A stretch of DNA of 64,000 bases from assembly GCA_017408725.1 (NCBI GenBank), contig JAFQUA010000047.1, positions 22,897 through 86,896 of the forward strand. Direction: 5' to 3'. The position numbers were made by a program, and so were the translations under genes. Shown piece after piece: positions 1 through 7,048 of the stretch. The notes beneath the pieces were generated by a model. That model saw only the letters and a list, made by a program, of their open reading frames with translations, did no database searches and had not been told where the DNA came from. The first letter of the stretch is position 1, and every line of letters begins with the position of its first letter. The DNA comes from Oscillospiraceae bacterium. GTDB lineage: Bacteria; Bacillota_A; Clostridia; Oscillospirales; Oscillospiraceae.

Positions 1-156
1 TCCCGCAAGCTGTTTGTCCACAGAAACACCCTTGTGTACCGCTTGGAGAAGATCAGAAAGCTTACCGGACTGGATCTGCGCCAGTTTGACCACGCCATCG
101 TGTTCAAGGTTGCGCTGATGGTTCGCAAGTATCTCTCTTCCCGGGAAAGCCGCTGA
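1..156 (+). CDS. PucR/CdaR-type transcriptional regulator, C-terminal fragment
   Basis: The gene is cut by the window start. The visible 51 residues (frame 1, stop TGA at 154-156) include LFVHRNTLVYRLEKI followed by LTGLDL, which is the signature of the C-terminal helix-turn-helix of PucR/CdaR-type regulators (HTH_30). These proteins bind DNA through this domain and sense purine-type or sugar-acid ligands through an upstream domain that is not visible here. A stem-loop with a T-run follows directly. The family call is firm for the HTH; the ligand and regulon cannot be inferred. Confidence 0.8.
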   Translation, partial: SRKLFVHRNTLVYRLEKIRKLTGLDLRQFDHAIVFKVALMVRKYLSSRESR

Positions 157-167
157 TGATAGAAATT

Positions 168-206
168 ACCGGAGTGAACTGTATTTAACAGTGCGCTCCG
201 GTATTT
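168..206 (+). terminator. Rho-independent terminator of the PucR-type gene
   Basis: Stem ACCGGAG (168-174) pairs with CTCCGGT (196-202) and inner ACTGT pairs with ACAGT around an ATTTA loop; ATTTT follows. It lies 12 bases after the stop codon. Confidence 0.8.
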
Positions 207-584
207 TGCCGTATAGAGAAAACCACCGATAGTTTGAAGCTGTAAGATAAAGGTAGACAACATGGTGGTTTTCTGTTTCTACCCTTATCTCACAACTACA
301 TTTCACCGGGGTTCCTTTTTGCCACAGATCAAAGATTTCAGTTGTCCCCCATCAGCAAGACTCTGGAGGGAATTTTTGATTCGGTGGAGAGTTTGGTATT
401 TTGTATTGTGTAATTATCTGGCTCATTAGGACCTGTGAGACAGCATCTTTGTATCAATATCTGTTATCGACTGAAATCTAAAATCTTGATTTGGTTTTAT
501 AAATTCGGCATATAGGACGGGATAGGGTGTTTCCTTTTTTGCCCAATTGTGCTATTATTATTTTTATGAAAGGAAGGTGCCACA
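207..584. other. Intergenic gap without a convincing gene; nested inverted repeats
   Basis: No gene with good support was found. Two inverted-repeat pairs interleave at 216-293: AGAAAACCACC (near 217-227) with GGTGGTTTTCT (264-274), and TAAGATAAAGGTAGA (near 243-258) with TCTACCCTTATCTCA (near 278-292). The order A-B-A'-B' is that of a pseudoknot. A 55-codon ORF at 262-429 has a weak AAGG upstream and no recognisable product. The stretch just before 585 is AT-rich, but no clean promoter hexamers were found. Confidence 0.5.
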
Positions 585-1172
585 GTGGAAGTAAGAAAGC
601 TATTGGAAGTTCTAAGCTTGGCGGAGCGTCTAAAGGACGCTACCCGTCACTGCTATACCTCCGGCGGCAGGCATGAAAGTGTTGCAGAGCACTGCTGGAT
701 GGCATCGCTGATGGCGTATTTCCTATCTGATGAGTTTCCGGAAGCGGATATGGGCAAAGTGATCAAAATGTGCCTGATCCATGATCTGGGAGAAGCATTT
801 ACGGGAGATATTCCTACTTTTTACAAAACTTCCGACCATGAAAAGGAAGAGGAGTTCCGGCTATATCAGTGGGTGCACAGTCTTCCGGAATGCTATCGGG
901 GGGAAATGCTTTCCCTGTACGATGATATGGCCAAGCGGGAAACACTGGAGGCGAAGATATACAAAGCTATCGATGGAATGGAAGCTGTAATTCAGCATAA
1001 TTTGTCTGATCTGTCTACCTGGATCCCACTGGAATATGAATTGAATCAGGTATATGCGGAGGACAAGGTGGCATTTTCGGAGTATATGCGGGAACTTCGT
1101 CGGGTGACCCGGGAGGACACCGTTCAAAAGCTCCGGGAGGGGAATATATGGACAGAAGAAGCTACACGCTGA
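585..1172 (+). CDS. HD-domain phosphohydrolase (YfbR/HDDC2-like)
   Basis: 195 residues with the HD superfamily metal-binding pattern: HES-VAEH near residues 29-36, HDLGE near 66-70 and a GDIP segment just after. This layout matches the COG1896 group (YfbR 5'-deoxynucleotidase, HDDC2), which removes phosphate from deoxynucleoside monophosphates. The start is GTG at 585, chosen because AGGAAGG at 571-577 is seven bases upstream. The last 25 bases overlap the next gene, also an HD protein, so the two are translationally coupled. The fold and metal site are clear from the sequence; the exact substrate is inference. Confidence 0.75.
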   Translation: MEVRKLLEVLSLAERLKDATRHCYTSGGRHESVAEHCWMASLMAYFLSDEFPEADMGKVIKMCLIHDLGEAFTGDIPTFYKTSDHEKEEEFRLYQWVHSLPECYRGEMLSLYDDMAKRETLEAKIYKAIDGMEAVIQHNLSDLSTWIPLEYELNQVYAEDKVAFSEYMRELRRVTREDTVQKLREGNIWTEEATR

Positions 1173-1846
1173 TAGAAGAGTATATGCTGTCTTGTATGCA
1201 AGACAGTGCCCATGATAAGGATCATGTCTATCGTGTGCTGTACAATGCCATGATCATTGCGGAAAAAGAGAGTAATGTGAACTACGATGTACTCATCGGC
1301 GCTTGCATATTGCACGACATTGGCCGGCAGGAGCAGTTTGCCGATCCCTCTGTGTGCCACGCGGAAGCGGGAGCGGATAAGGCATTCCGGTTTCTTTTGG
1401 CACAGGGATTCTCCAAGGATTATGCCCTGCAGGTGCAAGCGTGTATTTTGACCCACCGGTTCCGAAAAAACCGCAAGCCTGAATCGTTGGAATCCAAGAT
1501 CCTGTTTGATGCGGATAAGCTGGATGTGGTGGGAGCGATGGGCATTGCCAGAACCCTTGTGTATAACGGGACTCTTTCGGAACCTCTGTATTCCTTGCTT
1601 CCGGATGGCAGTGTTTCTTCCGGAGAAAATGATACACAGCCTTCTTTCTGTCACGAATATAAGTTTAAATTGGAAAAGCTGTACGACCATTTTTACACGG
1701 AGACAGCCGCCCGAATGGCAAACCAGAGGAAGAAAATCACCGCTGATTTTTACGAAAGCCTTTACCGCGAGGCAAGCGCTGCCCATGAATTCGGGCGGGA
1801 AGCGTTGGCGCGGAAAATTCAAAATTCTCCTTCCTGCAGTTTCTAA
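1148..1846 (+). CDS. HD-domain protein, predicted phosphohydrolase
   Basis: 232 residues. The HD motifs are H-DKDHVYRV near residues 22-29, ILHDIGR near 53-59, HAEAGA near 70-75 and DADKLD near 122-127. This is the pattern of the general HD hydrolase family (YedJ-like). The ATG at 1148 follows GGGAGGGG and overlaps the upstream HD gene by 25 bases, so the pair probably works in one nucleotide-related process. A perfect short stem (GCAGTTT/AAACTGC, 1836-1852) spans the stop codon and a stronger terminator lies at 1942-1984. The substrate is unknown. Confidence 0.7.
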   Translation: MDRRSYTLIEEYMLSCMQDSAHDKDHVYRVLYNAMIIAEKESNVNYDVLIGACILHDIGRQEQFADPSVCHAEAGADKAFRFLLAQGFSKDYALQVQACILTHRFRKNRKPESLESKILFDADKLDVVGAMGIARTLVYNGTLSEPLYSLLPDGSVSSGENDTQPSFCHEYKFKLEKLYDHFYTETAARMANQRKKITADFYESLYREASAAHEFGREALARKIQNSPSCSF

Positions 1847-1941
1847 AACTGCGGTTTCTCCCTTTTTCGGCAAGCGGGTGTGTTATGATGAACACAAAGT
1901 GCATTGCCGCCGGTATCCGGAAATAGAAATAAGTTTGATTT

Positions 1942-1984
1942 GCTGCTGTGCCGGTTAAGCTTGAACGGGTACAGCAGCTTTTTT
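1942..1984 (+). terminator. Rho-independent terminator after the HD gene pair
   Basis: GCTGCTGT (1942-1949) pairs with ACAGCAGC (1971-1978), with a partial inner CCGGTT/AACGG stem, followed by TTTTTT. Confidence 0.85.
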
Positions 1985-2025
1985 GGGGCTTTACAGCACT
2001 GTAAAATGACTGGGGAGGGAAGTCT

Positions 2026-2691
2026 TTGAAAAAGCCCGAAGTAGACTACCGGCAGTTTCGCCTTTCCAAAATTCATGAATCCCGATTTTCGCACCTAAGG
2101 CTGTTGGTTGGTTGGTTTGGCTTTTTTATTCTGTTCTTTTTGACGGAGAATTTTATACTGGCGGAAAAATGTTTTCCGGTTTGGTGCAGACTGGATGACT
2201 GGATTCCGTTTTGCGAATGGTTTTTGATTCCCTATGTGTTCTGGTATTTTCTGATCGCATTGTCTTTGGGATACTTTCTTTTGTATCATGTGGCAAGCTT
2301 CAAAAAGCTACAGACCTATATCATTATCACGCAGTTGACGGCGATGGCAATATATATCCTTTTTCCGACCCGGCAGGATCTGCGTCCGGATGTGTTTCCA
2401 CGGGACAATCTGCTGACGCGATGCATCGGTTTTTTGTATTCTATAGATACCAATACCGGCGTGTGCCCGTCGCTGCATGTGGCACTCTCACTGGGGATCG
2501 CTTCTGTGTGGCTGAAGGAAAAGAATGTGCATCCAGTGTGGAAAGGTTTTGTTGTGGTGTCTGCGATTCTCATTTGCCTGTCAACTATGTTCATTAAGCA
2601 GCATTCTGTTGTGGATTTTTTCGCTGCGATTCCAGTCTGCGTGCTGGCGGAGTATTTGGTGTTCAAGAAGATCAAATGGAAGAAAATGTAA
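2026..2691 (+). CDS. PAP2-superfamily membrane phosphatase
   Basis: 221 residues with about five to six hydrophobic segments. The PAP2 acid-phosphatase motifs are visible as CPSLHVALS (near residue 147) and KQHSVVDFFAAIP (near 192), which carry the two catalytic histidines; the first motif (KxxxxxxRP) is degenerate. Family members act on membrane lipid phosphates such as phosphatidic acid, undecaprenyl pyrophosphate or inositol phospholipids. The start is TTG at 2026, chosen for GGGGAGGGA at 2012-2020. Its own terminator follows at 2693. The specific lipid substrate is not predictable. Confidence 0.75.
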   Translation: MKKPEVDYRQFRLSKIHESRFSHLRLLVGWFGFFILFFLTENFILAEKCFPVWCRLDDWIPFCEWFLIPYVFWYFLIALSLGYFLLYHVASFKKLQTYIIITQLTAMAIYILFPTRQDLRPDVFPRDNLLTRCIGFLYSIDTNTGVCPSLHVALSLGIASVWLKEKNVHPVWKGFVVVSAILICLSTMFIKQHSVVDFFAAIPVCVLAEYLVFKKIKWKKM

Positions 2692-2692
2692 G

Positions 2693-2720
2693 AACCGCCG
2701 GCAGAATTGCCGGCGGTTTT
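2693..2720. terminator. Bidirectional terminator
   Basis: AACCGCCGGCA (2693-2703) and TGCCGGCGGTT (2708-2718) form a perfect stem with T-runs in both directions. It can serve the PAP2 gene on + and the small ORF at 2722-2790 on -. Confidence 0.85.
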
Positions 2721-2721
2721 G

Positions 2722-2790
2722 TCAGATGTACTGCTGCTTTTTGATCAGCTTCCGGCTGATTTTCCCCGCCCAGCTTTCCTGGTATTCCAT
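2722..2790 (-). CDS. Predicted 22-residue cationic small protein
   Basis: This short ORF has a complete expression context on the minus strand. An AGGAGGT ribosome site lies seven bases before the ATG (2788-2790). A good promoter lies at 2816-2844 (TTTACA, 17-base spacer, TATAGA). The stop codon is two bases from the terminator at 2693-2720. The product starts MEYQESWAGKI and ends with SRKLIKKQQYI: a single Trp, several Lys/Arg residues, no signal peptide and no Cys. It fits no family I recognise. Support comes from the context and not from homology; it could also be a leader peptide. Confidence 0.5.
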   Translation of the reverse strand: MEYQESWAGKISRKLIKKQQYI

Positions 2791-2815
2791 ATAGATACCT
2801 CCTGCTTTTCGCTTT

Positions 2816-2844
2816 TCTATACCATAGAAAAATACGATTGTAAA
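2816..2844 (-). promoter_or_regulatory. Promoter for the 22-residue ORF
   Basis: On the minus strand, -35 TTTACA (2839-2844), a 17-base spacer and -10 TATAGA (2816-2821), reading toward 2790. Confidence 0.6.
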
Positions 2845-2904
2845 ATACGCATTTTACATAAAAAAGAAGAGAAAACGGTTAAAACACTCCTAAAAAATCC
2901 GCAC

Positions 2905-2933
2905 TTGCAAATGAATAGAAAATTGCGTATAAT
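2905..2933 (+). promoter_or_regulatory. Promoter of ktrBA
   Basis: -35 TTGCAA (2905-2910), 17-base spacer, -10 TATAAT (2928-2933). The predicted start near 2940 gives a leader of about 55 bases, too short for a c-di-AMP riboswitch of the ydaO type. Confidence 0.75.
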
Positions 2934-2994
2934 ATAGAATAAATTGAGAAGTATTGCCTTTAGGCTGATATTATTGGAAAAGGAGGGGCGTAAT

Positions 2995-4374
2995 GTGCCT
3001 GTGAAATTGTGGCTTTACCGCTTGTGGGCCCATAGACCCAAGCGCAGCTTGTCTCCAACACAGAGCATTGCAGTGGTTTTTGCGGTAATCATACTGCTGG
3101 GCGCTTTGCTCCTGACCCTTCCTGTCGCCTCCCGTGACGGTGTTTCCTGTGGTTTCCGTCCTGCCCTTTTTACCGCAACTTCTGCCACTTGTGTGACGGG
3201 ACTTGTTCTTTATGATACGTGGACCCAGTGGAGTGCCTTTGGGCAGGTCGTGATCTTGTGCATGATCGAGATCGGTGGCCTTGGGTTTATGACGGCAGCT
3301 TCCTTTGTGATCCTGATGTTTCGCAGAAGAGTCGGTCTAAAGCAACGGCTTTTGATGGCGCAGGCGCTGAGCGTCAGCGATATGGAAAGTGTGGTCAAGC
3401 TTCAGAAATGGGCGCTTTTTGGAAGCTTAGGGATCCAATTTGCCGGTGCGGTAGTACTGTTTATCCGGTTTCTTCCGGAATTTGGACTGGAAAAAGCGGT
3501 CTGGTGGAGCATTTTTCATTCAATTTCCGCATTCTGCAATGCCGGATTTGATGTATTTGGTTCTGTAGCACCGGGAGCCAGCATGATGGCTTTTAACACA
3601 GATCCCGTAGTTTGCATTACAGTGATGCTGCTGATCGTAGTGGGTGGGCTTGGCTTTTTCGTCTGGGAAGAGGTTGCCCGGCTCCACTCGTGGAAGAAAT
3701 TCAGCGTGTATACCAAGCTTGTCCTGCTGATGTCCGGCGCGCTGATCATAGGCGGCGCATTGTGCTTCTGCATTCTTGAATGGAACAATCCGGAAACACT
3801 GGGAGCAATGACAGTGCCGCAGAAAATCTTAAATGGCTTTTTCCAATCGGTAACGGTGCGGACAGCGGGGTTTGTATCCGTAAATCAAGGGGAATTGACT
3901 GAGGCTGGCAAGGCATTCAGCATCGTGCTGATGCTGATTGGAGGCTCCTCCGGATCAACGGCCGGCGGCGTGAAAACCGTTACCATTGTGGTGCTGCTGT
4001 TGTTCCTGTGGTCGAGGATACGAGGCAGAAGCACTGTCTGCGTGTTTAAGCGCACCATTCCGGACCGTCAAGTGATGGATGCCATGACCATCGTATCTAT
4101 TCTGGTGGTGTTTGCGCTGTTTGGCGGCGTGGTGATCAGCGCCACATCCAATGTCGGTTTTACAGATGCCTTATATGAGTCGGTTTCCGCATTGGCAACC
4201 GTTGGCTTGACGGCAGGTGTAACCGCTTCTTTGAGCATTCCGGCACAAATACTCATCATGATTTTTATGTATTTTGGCCGTGTGGGCGTGCTGACGCTGA
4301 GTTTGGGCTTTTTGATGGGCTCCAAGGCGGAGGAGCGATTCAAATACGCCTATACAAATCTTCTCATTGGTTAG
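2995..4374 (+). CDS. ktrB: KtrB/TrkH-family potassium transporter membrane subunit
   Basis: 459 residues forming the ion-conducting subunit of a Ktr-type K+ uptake system in the cytoplasmic membrane. The four pore-loop repeats typical of SKT proteins are visible: ATCVTGL (near residue 65), AFCNAGFD, RTAGFVS and ATVGLTAG. Between repeats there is a glycine-rich GGSSGSTAGG stretch. The start is GTG at 2995 with AGGAGGGG (2981-2988) six bases upstream; an in-frame TTG at 2944 lies only about 10 bases past the -10 box and is less likely. The regulatory partner KtrA begins ten bases after the stop codon. Confidence 0.9.
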   Translation: MPVKLWLYRLWAHRPKRSLSPTQSIAVVFAVIILLGALLLTLPVASRDGVSCGFRPALFTATSATCVTGLVLYDTWTQWSAFGQVVILCMIEIGGLGFMTAASFVILMFRRRVGLKQRLLMAQALSVSDMESVVKLQKWALFGSLGIQFAGAVVLFIRFLPEFGLEKAVWWSIFHSISAFCNAGFDVFGSVAPGASMMAFNTDPVVCITVMLLIVVGGLGFFVWEEVARLHSWKKFSVYTKLVLLMSGALIIGGALCFCILEWNNPETLGAMTVPQKILNGFFQSVTVRTAGFVSVNQGELTEAGKAFSIVLMLIGGSSGSTAGGVKTVTIVVLLLFLWSRIRGRSTVCVFKRTIPDRQVMDAMTIVSILVVFALFGGVVISATSNVGFTDALYESVSALATVGLTAGVTASLSIPAQILIMIFMYFGRVGVLTLSLGFLMGSKAEERFKYAYTNLLIG

Positions 4375-4384
4375 GAGGCTGCTT

Positions 4385-5032
4385 ATGAATTCTTATGTAG
4401 TTGTTGGCCTTGGCAGATTTGGCGCGGAGGTCGCCCGCCAATTGCACAGCTTGGGCTGTGAGGTTTTGGCGATGGATATGAGCAGTGAGCTGGTGCAGCA
4501 GGTAGCGCAGGATGTGACCCATGCTGTGGTTGCCGATGGACAGGATAAAGAAGTGCTGAAGGCTCTGGGTGTTCGGAATATGGACTGTGCCATCATCGCC
4601 ATTGGCGGGGATCTGGCTGCCTCTGTTCTGGTTACCATGAATATGAAAGAGCTTTGTGTGCCCTACATTGTTTGCAAGGCCCATGATGAGACCCACCGGC
4701 GTGTTCTTGAAAAGCTTGGCGCTGACCGGGTGGTGATTCCGGAGAAAGAAAATGCCGCCCGTTTGGCCCGGGGACTGTCCTCGCCCAATGTGCTGGACTA
4801 TATTGAGCTTTCCGAGGATTATGGAATCGTCGAAGTACCTGCACCGAAGATCTGGTGCGCTAAGACGTTGAAAGAACTGAATATTCGCGCCAAACTGGGC
4901 GTGAACATTCTGGCAGTGCGCCGCGATGGCAAGATCAATGTTTCACCTGCGGCAGACTTTCAAATTAAGACCGGCGATGTAATAGTAATTCTGGGTGACA
5001 GTGTGGCGCTGGAGGCTGTGCAGAAGCTATGA
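4385..5032 (+). CDS. ktrA: KtrA/TrkA-family potassium uptake regulatory subunit
   Basis: 215 residues: an N-terminal RCK/TrkA-N Rossmann domain (VVVGLGRFGAEVA near residues 5-17, acidic residue at the end of beta-2 in MDMSS) and a C-terminal TrkA-C domain. It forms the cytosolic ring that gates KtrB in response to nucleotides; TrkA-C domains of this group often bind c-di-AMP, which cannot be confirmed here. The ATG at 4385 follows TTAGGAGG. Its stop overlaps the next gene in an ATGA, giving a ktrB-ktrA-methyltransferase operon. Confidence 0.9.
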   Translation: MNSYVVVGLGRFGAEVARQLHSLGCEVLAMDMSSELVQQVAQDVTHAVVADGQDKEVLKALGVRNMDCAIIAIGGDLAASVLVTMNMKELCVPYIVCKAHDETHRRVLEKLGADRVVIPEKENAARLARGLSSPNVLDYIELSEDYGIVEVPAPKIWCAKTLKELNIRAKLGVNILAVRRDGKINVSPAADFQIKTGDVIVILGDSVALEAVQKL

Positions 5033-5781
5033 TAGAGGAGAGAATCACAGCAAGGAAAAATCCGCTGTTGCAGCGGGTGCGAAAGCTGCTGTCTTCCCGA
5101 AAGGAACGGGAAAGTACCGGATTTTTTGTGGCGGATGGAACAAAGCTGCTGCAGGAAGCGATTCGCTATTATCCCGGATTGGATACTGTGATCCTTTCTG
5201 ACGGTGCGGAAGCGGAAATTCCGGAGCATGTCCGTGTGGTGCGGGTGCCGGAGGATGTAATGGCATCCATTTCTCCCATGGAAGCACCCCAAGGCGCACT
5301 CTTTCTGTGCCGGTTGCCGGAAAAGCGAGTCTTTACGCCAAAACCCGGAATGCTGATTCTGGATGGCATTCAAGATCCGGGGAATTTGGGTACTATCTTA
5401 AGAACAGCAGACGCACTGGACATAAGCGTTGTCCTGCTGGAGGGCTGCGCGGACCCGTATAATCACAAGACTGTCCGGGCATCCATGGGAGCGGTATTCC
5501 GCGTTCCGGTGATCCAGTCCACATGGCAGGAAGTACAAGAAGCAAGCAGGACAGCCGGGATTCCGATTGGCGTCACGGCTTTTTCTGACCGGGCAAAGGA
5601 TCTGCGGCAGGCGGATGTCAAAAAAATGGCAGTGGTAATCGGTAGTGAAGGCAGAGGTGTCCGGCAGGAGATACTGGATTGTGCTGATGAAGAGCTGATC
5701 ATTCCCATGAATCCCCACTGCGAATCCTTAAATGCCGCGGTAGCGGCCACCATCGTCATGTGGCAGATGACGGATAAATAG
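5029..5781 (+). CDS. SpoU/TrmH-family RNA 2'-O-methyltransferase
   Basis: 250 residues of a SPOUT-class, AdoMet-dependent ribose methyltransferase. The N-terminal part resembles the RNA-binding SpoU_sub_bind domain. The knotted catalytic domain has its motifs in order: LDGIQDPGNLGTILRTADA (near residue 110), VVIGSEGRGV (near 204) and IIPMNPHCESLNAAVA (near 224). It probably methylates 23S rRNA, as RlmB/TsnR relatives do, but the target base is not predictable. It overlaps ktrA by four bases. Confidence 0.85.
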   Translation: MIEERITARKNPLLQRVRKLLSSRKERESTGFFVADGTKLLQEAIRYYPGLDTVILSDGAEAEIPEHVRVVRVPEDVMASISPMEAPQGALFLCRLPEKRVFTPKPGMLILDGIQDPGNLGTILRTADALDISVVLLEGCADPYNHKTVRASMGAVFRVPVIQSTWQEVQEASRTAGIPIGVTAFSDRAKDLRQADVKKMAVVIGSEGRGVRQEILDCADEELIIPMNPHCESLNAAVAATIVMWQMTDK

Positions 5782-5797
5782 AGACAGGAGAAACAAC

Positions 5798-7030
5798 ATG
5801 CTGATACACTGGATATGGCTTGCCACCCGCCCCAATATGAATGACCGGCAGAAAAAGTTGGTTCTGGAAGCCTTTGGGGATCCGGAGGATGCTTTCTGTG
5901 AAGGGGAAGCTGCTTATTTGCAGGTAGAGGGGCTCCATAAGGAAGCACGGGAGGCTCTGAAAGACAAAAATCTGACAGATGCCCAGAAGATCCTGCGCCA
6001 GTGTGTGGATAAAGACATTTCCATTTGTACCTTTCATGACGGGGCGTACCCCAAACGACTGAAGCATATTGTGGATCCTCCCTTGGTACTGTACCACAAG
6101 GGGCCCATCCCGGAGATGGAAGGCGCACCGGTCATTGCCGCAGTGGGCACCAGAAGGGCATCTGCTTACGGAATGAATGTATCCCGCAGAATGGGCTACC
6201 AGATCGCTGCATGCGGCGGTATTCTGGTTTCCGGTGTGGCAGCGGGTATTGACGGCATGGCTATGCAGGGCGCGCTTCTGGCTGGCGGAACTGTGATTGG
6301 CGTATTGGGCTGCGGTGTGGATGTGGTTTATCCCAAATGCAACAGCCGTCTGTTTTCGGATATGGAGCGAAATGGCTGCCTAATCTCAGAATTTCCTCCC
6401 GAGACACAGCCCTACCGCTGGAACTTTCCCAAAAGAAACCGGATCATCAGCGGCTTAAGTAACGGCGTTGTTGTGATCGAAGCACCGGAAGGAAGTGGTT
6501 CTCTGATTACGGCAAGGCAGGCCTTGGAGCAGGGAAGAGATGTATTCTGCGTTCCCGGGAATGTGGATATGCCCACCTTTGCCGGCAGCAACGCACTGAT
6601 GCGCGATGGTGCCATTCCTGTCCGTGACGGTTGGGATGTGGTCAGCGAATATGAAAGCATGTATCCCGAGACGATTCATCCAATGAAGACCTCTGTGGAG
6701 ATCAAAGACGATTTGGGTGATGAAAAAGTTGTGCCGAAAGTGGCGGAAAAACCCCGTTATCCGGAGAAAAAACGCCTAAGCGACAAGAAAAAAGAGAAAA
6801 CACCCATTGACAACGGTTCAAAGCAGCCGTATAGTGACGTAAAAGACAAATTGTCCAAGCTTCCGGATACGGAGCAGCAGATCGCGGAGCTTTTGACAAG
6901 TGAACGGCTGGTAGATGATCTGATCGCGGAAACCGGCCTTCCGGCGGCAAAGGTTGGCGCGGCGCTGACCATGCTGGAGATCAAAGGCATCATCAAGCGC
7001 CTGCCTGGAAAGCGTATTTCCCTAAAGTAA
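5798..7030 (+). CDS. dprA: DNA processing protein DprA
   Basis: 410 residues. DprA loads RecA on incoming single-stranded DNA during natural transformation. The Rossmann-like core shows GTRRASAYG (near 117), SGVAAGIDGMA (near 145) and the long conserved FPKRNRIISGLS...EGSGSLITARQALEQGR block (near 209-250). A charged linker (about 300-340) precedes a C-terminal winged-helix domain (TERLVDDLIAETGLPAAKVGAAL-type). It sits directly before topA, a classical Firmicute order. The gene is intact, although no other competence genes are in the window. Confidence 0.92.
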   Translation: MLIHWIWLATRPNMNDRQKKLVLEAFGDPEDAFCEGEAAYLQVEGLHKEAREALKDKNLTDAQKILRQCVDKDISICTFHDGAYPKRLKHIVDPPLVLYHKGPIPEMEGAPVIAAVGTRRASAYGMNVSRRMGYQIAACGGILVSGVAAGIDGMAMQGALLAGGTVIGVLGCGVDVVYPKCNSRLFSDMERNGCLISEFPPETQPYRWNFPKRNRIISGLSNGVVVIEAPEGSGSLITARQALEQGRDVFCVPGNVDMPTFAGSNALMRDGAIPVRDGWDVVSEYESMYPETIHPMKTSVEIKDDLGDEKVVPKVAEKPRYPEKKRLSDKKKEKTPIDNGSKQPYSDVKDKLSKLPDTEQQIAELLTSERLVDDLIAETGLPAAKVGAALTMLEIKGIIKRLPGKRISLK

Positions 7031-7048
7031 ATGAAATGGAGTAATTCA

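Noticed and set aside
262..429. 55-codon ORF on the + strand
   Set aside because: Only a weak AAGG precedes it, the protein has no recognisable features, and it overlaps the inverted repeats at 216-293.
2940..2994. Possible c-di-AMP riboswitch before ktrBA
   Set aside because: The leader is only about 55 bases, far too short for the ydaO/yuaA class.
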